A stretch of 64,000 bases of DNA, from NCBI GenBank assembly GCA_030035585.1, contig CM057463.1, forward strand, positions 138,788,736-138,852,735, written 5' to 3'. Both the position numbers and the translations under genes were made by a program. Below are positions 57,803-64,000 of the stretch, in pieces. The notes under the pieces are model-generated. The model was not told the origin of the DNA. It ran no database searches and saw nothing but the letters and a program-made list of their open reading frames with translations. The stretch's first letter is position 1; each line of letters starts with the position of its first letter. This stretch comes from Dugong dugon. Its lineage: Eukaryota > Chordata > Mammalia > Sirenia > Dugongidae.

Positions 57803-59011
57803 TATAATAGAAACATGTTTAAAAAATTAGTGAAAATATATGAGAAACAACATCTAAGCATGCCTTTGGAAAACAGGGAAGTCTTGGTCAGTGTTTAGTT
57901 GAAGTCGGGAATGGTAGTTTCAGAGGAAAGATATTCCAGGCAAAGGGAGCAGCGTTGTCGTATTAATCTGATAGGTAGGCAGATTCTGAAGAGTATTGTA
58001 TTTGAAAATATGTTTAAATTTTATTTATAGTCCATTACAAAAATTTAAGCAGGAAGAAGACAAGTAACTTTTCACTCCATGAAGGTCATCTGGCATTAGT
58101 ACAGAAGTTAGACTGAGGTGGTGTGGGGGATTGTGTAGAGAGATTGGATTATTAGTCCTTAAATGAGATAATTTTTGGAGGACACTAAAAGTAATCCATG
58201 GAACTAACTAGAGCTAGTTATTATTTGGATTATTCGGGAAAGATGAAAGGATTTGGGCCTTAAATAATGAGAAACGTAGCTGTGTGAAAGTCTTCTTTTA
58301 TGAAGAAAAAAATCGTTTGTTGCTTGGTTACGAGAGAGAAGGTAACATTTCTATCTGTGTTTTGGTGGTGAACCACAATGATGCAAAACAAACAGAGTTT
58401 TCAATAGAAAGCATAATTGATAGCCTAACCAAGTTTTTAAAATTTAGTTCACAGTTTTTCAGAAACCTAAGATGATACGATAAAGACCAAACTTGTGATT
58501 GTTTCTCAATGCAGCTATTGTGTCCATCATGGCATATCTTGCGAGTGATCTTGTTCTTTTCCAGGCATAGCAGATTATTTTGGATTTGCAGGCTAGAGAG
58601 TTTAAAGTCACTTTTCTCATTTAATTGTCCTTAACTGTTGTTTTCTTTTTCTTATAATTAAGCATTTGCAAACCAAGAAGTTAGCCACCAAAGGAACGTC
58701 AAAGCCTGGAATACGATGCTGTTTAACTCTGTTTCCTCACTTGCTAATAAGTCATACTGGTCATATCCTTTCGATTTCCTAAGAAAAGCAGCCAAAAAAC
58801 GGACAGTTAGATTTTCAAGTTGTAGTGATTTTTTTCCTCTTAGATATAAGAAATGAGTGGGTTTTAAGAGAGATAGGTGGGTATGTTCGTAAATTTGTTT
58901 CTTATCCTGAGAGAGTAAATGAATCACATGGTCTGATTATGTAAACATCTACCTCTTCTAGTCATAAAGGGGCGAGCCGCTTTATATATCTTTCCAGATC
59001 CTTATTGTTAT
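57803..59011. other. No gene; LINE2-like trace
   Basis: 57870-58260 has LINE2-like antisense features (gaaagatattccaggcaaag). Frames at 58284-58475 and 58658-58927 are short and unrecognised. Confidence 0.4.
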
Positions 59012-59115
59012 TATTGATAAGACCAAGTATATTTTGACTGTCTACTGTGTAACAGTCATTGTTCTAGGTACTTTTCATATTTTAAAGTATTCGCTATGCA
59101 CCACAGTCCTATAAG
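59012..59115 (-). mobile_element. MIR, 3' part (split; 5' part at 41385-41480)
   Basis: On the minus strand, from 59115: cttataggactgtggtgcat, then gtacctagaacaatgactgt, acacagtagacagtcaaaat, ataataacaa. This is the MIR 3' half, beginning where the MIR at 41480 stops. The RTE abuts it. Confidence 0.75.
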
Positions 59116-61046
59116 GTTGTTGTTGTTAGGTGCCATCGAGTCAGTTCCAACCCATAGCAACAGAACAAAACACTGCCCGGCCCTGCACCATCCTCACAAT
59201 TGTTGTTATGCTTGAACCCAGTGTTGTAGCCACTGTGTCAATCTATCTCATTGAAGGTCTTCCTCTTTTTCTCTGACCCTCTGCTTTACCAAGCATGATA
59301 ACTTTTCCAGGGACTGAGCCTTCCTGATATCATATCTAAAGTATATGAGATGTAGTCTTTCCATCCTTGCTTCTAAGGAGCATTCTGGCTGTACTTCTTC
59401 CAAGACAGAATTGTTTGTTTTGGTAGTCCGTGATATATTCACTATTCCTTGCCAATACCATAATTCAAAGGCAGCTATTTTTCTTTGGTCTGCCTTATTT
59501 ATTGTCCAGCTTTCCCATACATATGAGGTGATTGAAAACACCATGCCTTGGGTCAGGCACACTTAGTCTTCAAGATGAAATCTTTGCTTTTTAACACTTT
59601 AAAGAGATCATTTACAGCAGATTTGCCCAATGCAATGCGTCCTTTGATTTCTTGACTGCTGCTTCTGTGGGTGTTGATTGTGAATCCAAGCAAATGAAAT
59701 CCTTAACAACTTCAATCCAAGCAAATGAAATCCTTAACAACTTCAATCTTTTCTCCATTTATCATGATGTTGCTTATTGGTCCAGTTGTGAGGATTTTTG
59801 TTTTCTTTATGTTGAGGTGTAATCCATACTAAGGCTATAGTCTTTGATCTTCATCAGTAAGTGCTTCAAGTCCTCTTCACTTTCAGCAAGCAAGGTTGTG
59901 TCATCTACATTACTCAGGTTGTTAATGAGTCTTCCTCCTATCCTGATGTCCTGTTATTCTTCATATATTTCAGCTTCTTGGATTATTTGCTCAGTATACA
60001 GACTGAATAAGTATGGTGAAAGGATACAACCCTGATGGACACCCTTCCTGACTTTAAAACCACGTGGTATCCCCTTGTTCTGTTCGAATGACTGCCTCTT
60101 GATCTATGTACAGGTTCCTCATGAGCACAATTAAGTGTTCTGGAATTCCCATTCTTCACAACGTTAAACATTATTTGTTATGATCCACACGGTCAAATGT
60201 CTTTGCATAGTCAATAAAACACAGGTAAACATATTTCTGGTATTCTCTGCTTTCAGCCAGGATCCATCGGATGTCAGCAATGATATGCCTGCTTCCATAT
60301 CCTCTTCTGAATCCGGCTTCAATTTCTGGCAGTTCCCTGTTGATGTACTGCTGCAACCACTTTTGAATGATCGTCAGCAAAATTTACTTGCGTGTGATAT
60401 TGTTCTATAAATTTCCACACTAAGTTGGATCACATTTCTTTGCATTAGGCATAAATATAGATCTCTTCCAGCCAGTTGACCAGGTAGGTGTCTTCCAAAT
60501 TTCTTGGCATAGACAAGTGAGAACTTCTAGTGCTGTATACCTTTGTTGAAACATCTCAGTTAGTATTTTGTCAATTCTTGGAGCCTTGTTTTTCACCAGT
60601 GCCTTCAGTCCAGCATGGACCTCATCCTTCACTACCATTGGTTCTTGATCATATGCTGCCTTCTGAAATGGTTGAAAGTCAACCAATTATTTTTGGTATA
60701 GTGACTCTGTGTATTCCTTACATCTTCTTTTGATGCTTCCTGGGTAGTTTAATATTTTCCCTGCAGAAACCTTTAATATTGCAATTCAAGGCTGAATTTT
60801 TTCTTCAGTTCTTTCAGCTTGAGAAATGCTGAGTGTGTTCTTCCCTTTTGGTATTCTAACTCCAGGTCTTTGTGCATGTCATTATAATACTTTATTTTGT
60901 CTTCTCAAGGCACACTTTGAAAGCTTCTTTTCAGCTCTCTTACTTCATTATTTCTTCCATTTACTTTAGCTACGTGACGTTCAAGAGCAAATTTCAGAGT
61001 CTCTTCTGACATTCATTTTGGTCTTTACTTTCTTTCCTATCTTTTT
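59116..61046 (-). mobile_element. RTE, 3' part (split; 5' part at 41481-41690)
   Basis: On the minus strand it starts at aaaaagataggaaag (61046) and runs through RT to the 3' end at 59116. RT pieces: PEIEAGFRRGYGSRHIIADI and DYAKTFDRVDHNK (60171-60380). The catalytic box reads NVDD (59900-59911) in place of YADD. A 24-bp unit near 59690-59740 (caagcaaatgaaatccttaa) is duplicated in tandem. Broken frames. The inner edge joins the 41481-41690 fragment without gap or overlap apart from the L1 target duplication. Confidence 0.9.
61032..61046 (-). repeat. L1 target-site duplication, 3' copy (inverted)
   Basis: ctttcctatcttttt on the plus strand, the exact reverse complement of 41676-41690. On the minus strand it directly follows the L1 poly(A). 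Confidence 0.88.
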
Positions 61047-61139
61047 TTTTTTTTTAGCAGTGAGTACAATGACTTTTTTTTTTTTATATTTTATTGTACT
61101 TCAGGTGAAAGCTTAAAGAACAAATACTTTCTCAGAAAG

Positions 61140-64000
61140 AGTAGTACACATGTTGTTTTATGACATTGGTTAACAACCCACCAACATATTAACCCTCTAA
61201 CTTCTCAACCTTTTTTTTTTTTGGTGAAAATACACATAGCCAAAGATACACCGTTTCAAAAATTTCTACATGCACAGTTCAGTGACATTGACTACGCTCT
61301 TCCACTTGTGCTGTTATTCTCACTTAAGATGAAGACTTACAGAACAAAATAGTTTCTCATTTAACAGTTACTACAGATGTTGCCCTATGACAATGGTTAC
61401 CAATCTCACAACACATCAACAATATCCTTACTCAACCTTGTGTTCCCTATAACCAGCTGCCTTGTCCCCTTCTGCCTTCTGGCCCTTGTCACTGGACTAC
61501 TGTACCTCGTTAGTCTCATTTGGTTTTACGGGGCTGTTCACTCCCAGGCTGAACAGTGAACCTCGGAGGTAGCTTCACCATAGAGCTAAAAGGGTGTCTG
61601 GGGGCCATACTCTCGAGGTTTCTCCAGTCTCCTTTAGGCCAGTAAATCTGGTCTTTTTTTTGTGAGTTAGAATTATACTCTACATCCTTCTCCAGCTCTG
61701 TCCAGAACCCTCTGTTGTGATCCTGGTCAGAGCAGTCAGTGGCAGTAGCCGGGCACCATCTAGCTGCACTGGACTCAGTCTGGTGGAGGCATTGGTAGCT
61801 GTGGACAATTAGTCCTTTGGACTAATCTTTTCCTGTTCTCTTCATGCTCCCTTGATCCCCAAGGGATGAGACCAGTGGAGTATCTTAGATGGCCGCTCAC
61901 AGGCTTTTAAGACCCCAGACACTACTCACCAAGGTAGAATGTAGAGCGTTGTCTTTATAAGCTGTGTCATGCCAATTGAGCTAGTTGTTCCCCTAGACTA
62001 TGGTCCCCACAGCCCTCCATCAAGCAATTCAGTCCCTCAGGGAATTTGGATGTGTCTATGGGGCTTCCATGACCTTTCCTTGTACAGGTTGTGCTAGTTT
62101 CCCCTGTATTGTGTACTGTCTCACCCATCACCCAAGATACCACTTATCTATTGACTATTTAGTATTTCCCCCCCACCCTTCCCATCCCTGGTAACCAACA
62201 AAGATTGTTACATTTTGTATGTTAACTGTTTCATGGGTTTTTACAGTAGAGGTCTCATACAATATTTGTCCTTTTGTGACTGACTTATTTCACTCAGCAT
62301 AATGTCCTCCAGTTTCATCCATATTATGAGATGCTTCACAGATTCGTTGTTGCTCTTTCTCGTTGCATAGTACTCCATTGTGTGTATGTACCATAGTTTG
62401 TTTACACATTCATCTGTTGATGGGCATCTAGGTTGTTTCCATCTTTTTGCTATTGTGAACAATGCTGCCATGAACATAGGTGTGCATATGTCTATTCAAG
62501 TGACGACTCTTATTTCTCTAGGATATATTCCTAGGAGTGGGATTGCTGGATCGAATGGTATGTGTATATCTAGCTTTCTGAGGGAGCGCCATATCATTTT
62601 CCAAAATGGTTGTATCATTTTGCATTCCCACCAGCAGTGCATAAGAGTTCCCATCTCCCCACAGCCCTTCCAACATTTGTTATTTCCAGTGTTTTTGATT
62701 CGTGCCAGTAATGCCAGGGTGAGATGGTATCTCATTGTGGTTTTAATTTGCATTTCTCTAATGGCTAGTGATCACGAGCATTTCCAAATGTCTTTTTTGG
62801 TGAAGTGTCTGTTCATTTCCTTTGCCCATTTTTTAATAGGATTCTTTGTCTTTTTGTTGTAGAGGTGTTGGATTTTCTTGTAGATTATGGAGATTAGACC
62901 TTTGTCTGACTTGTACTGTCCAAAAATTTTTTCCCAGTCTGTAGGTTCTCTTTTTACTCTTTTGCTGAAGTCTTTTGAAGAGCATAGGTGTTTGATTTTT
63001 AGAAGATCCCAGTTATCTAGCTTATCTGTTGGGGTTTGCACGTTGATGGTTATGGTTTGTATCTTGTTAATGCCATGTATTAAGGCCTGAAGTATTGGTC
63101 CTATTTTTTCTTCTACGAACCTTATAGTTTTAGGCTTTATATTCAGGTCTTTGATCCATTTTGAAGTAGTTTTTGTATACAGTGTGAGGTATGGGTCATG
63201 TTTCATTTTTTTGCGGATGGATATCCAGTTTTGCCAGCACCATTTGTTAAAAAGACTGTCTTTTCCCCATTTGATGGACTTTGGGCACTTGTCGAAGATC
63301 AGGTGACCGTAGGTGGGTGGATTTACATCTGGGTTCTCAATTCTGTTCCATTGGTCAATGTATCTGTCGTTGTACCAGTACCAAGCTGTTTTGACTACTG
63401 TAGCTGTATAATAGGTTCTGAAGTCAGGTACTGTGAGTGCTCCAACTTTATTCTTCTTCTTCAGTAGTGCTTTACTTATTTGGGGTTTCTTCCCTTTCCA
63501 TATAAAGGTAACGATTAGTTTTTCTATCTCTTTGAAGAATGTTGTTGGTATTTGGATAGGGATTGCATTGTATTTGTAAATTGCTTTGGGTAGAATTGAC
63601 ATTTTCACAATGTTGACTCTGCCTCATCATGAGCTTGGTATGTTTTTCCATTTATGTAGATCCCTTTGAGTTTCATGCACTAGTGTTTTGTAGTTTTCTT
63701 TGTATAGGTCTTTTACATCCCTGGTCAGATTTATTCCTAAGTATTTTATCTTTTCAGAGGCTATTGAAAATGGTATTGTTTTCCTGATTTCCTTTTCATC
63801 GTTCTCCTTACTGGTGTATAGGAATCCAACTGATTTTTGAATGTTTATCTTGTATCCTGCTACTCTGCTGAATCTTTCTATTAGTTCCAGTAGATTTCTC
63901 GTGGAGTCTTTAGGGTTTTCTATGTATAGTTTCATATCATCTGCAAACAGGGACAGTTTAACTTCTTCATTACCAATTTGGTTGCCCTTTATTTTTTTCT
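61140..64000 (-). repeat. Right arm of long inverted repeat
   Basis: At least 2,861 bp matching 47734-50596 inverted, running off the window. The loop between the arms is 10,543 bp (50597-61139). Confidence 0.95.
62241..63935 (-). pseudogene. L1 ORF2 C-terminal part, broken (second copy)
   Basis: Frames at 63627-63935, 62772-63608, 62496-62753 and 62241-62477 translate identically to those at 47799-48107, 48126-48962, 48981-49238 and 49257-49493. All are separated by the same stop codons: the tandem TGA TGA, then TGA, then TGA. It carries part of the RT domain, downstream region and C-terminal cysteine segment. The shared inactivating stops show that both copies descend from one dead sequence. 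Confidence 0.93.

Larger units (their letters stand above)
61047..64000 (-). mobile_element. L1 3' part, antisense, cut by window end
   Basis: Read on the minus strand: ORF2 from the RT domain (FADD at 63936-63947), 3'UTR, second and third tail units, an A-run, then gtcattgtactcactgct and a second A-run ending in the target duplication. The extra 18 bases and second A-run are absent from the copy ending at 50655. 61140-64000 is the right arm of the inverted repeat. Confidence 0.93.

Noticed and set aside
62380-62862. 160-codon frame, present also at 48872-49354 on the other strand
   Set aside because: Antisense shadow of the L1 ORF2 C-terminus, duplicated only because the arms are inverted copies.
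47734-64000. The two L1 copies as independent young insertions
   Set aside because: They share several inactivating stops and the compound tail, and the L1 target duplication is split between them, so independent insertion alone does not explain the layout.

Overview
The window is repeat-dense mammalian nuclear DNA with no supportable host protein-coding, rRNA or tRNA gene. About two dozen tRNA-derived SINEs share the head ggagccctggtggtgcagtg and the tail motifs ccctatggggcagttct and atgagtcagaatcgact. They occur with BovB/RTE-type LINEs and a young L1 family. This is the repeat profile of Afrotheria, most likely a paenungulate such as an elephant. The species call is an inference from repeat families.

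Layout. 0-6.4 kb: SINEs, an old L1 fragment, a MIR, and a MaLR-like solo LTR sitting inside a SINE. 6.4-9.2 kb: an antisense RTE LINE broken by a solo LTR. 9.2-29 kb: sparse ancient repeats (L2-like, MIR, hAT), more SINEs and short L1 3' ends. 29-34.6 kb: L1 3' ends in both orientations and unassigned sequence. 34.6-40.5 kb: one RTE copy carrying a 5'-truncated L1 and an ERV-L remnant (integrase end, dUTPase, 3' LTR). 40.7-41.5 kb: MIRs and a tRNA-Gly-derived SINE. 41.5-50.7 kb: a full-length but dead L1 with monomeric 5'UTR, a solo LTR in the 5'UTR, ORF1, a broken ORF2 and a compound 3' tail. 50.7-59 kb: older repeats, including a twin-primed RTE with a further L1 in it. 59-64 kb: antisense MIR end, RTE 3' part and L1 3' part, running off the window.

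The main finding is structural. Three nested elements (L1 inside RTE inside MIR) are each split between 41.4-50.6 kb on the + strand and 59.0-64.0 kb on the - strand. The 15-bp target-site duplication of the L1 is divided the same way: its 5' copy is at 41676-41690 and its 3' copy is inverted at 61032-61046. The L1 parts form inverted arms of at least 2.86 kb that differ by about two substitutions and share the same ORF2 stop codons. The simplest reading is a recent inversion of the roughly 10.5 kb between the arms, or an assembly mis-orientation that mimics one.

Nothing here works together as a gene system. The content is a layered history of retrotransposon insertions, nesting and rearrangement.
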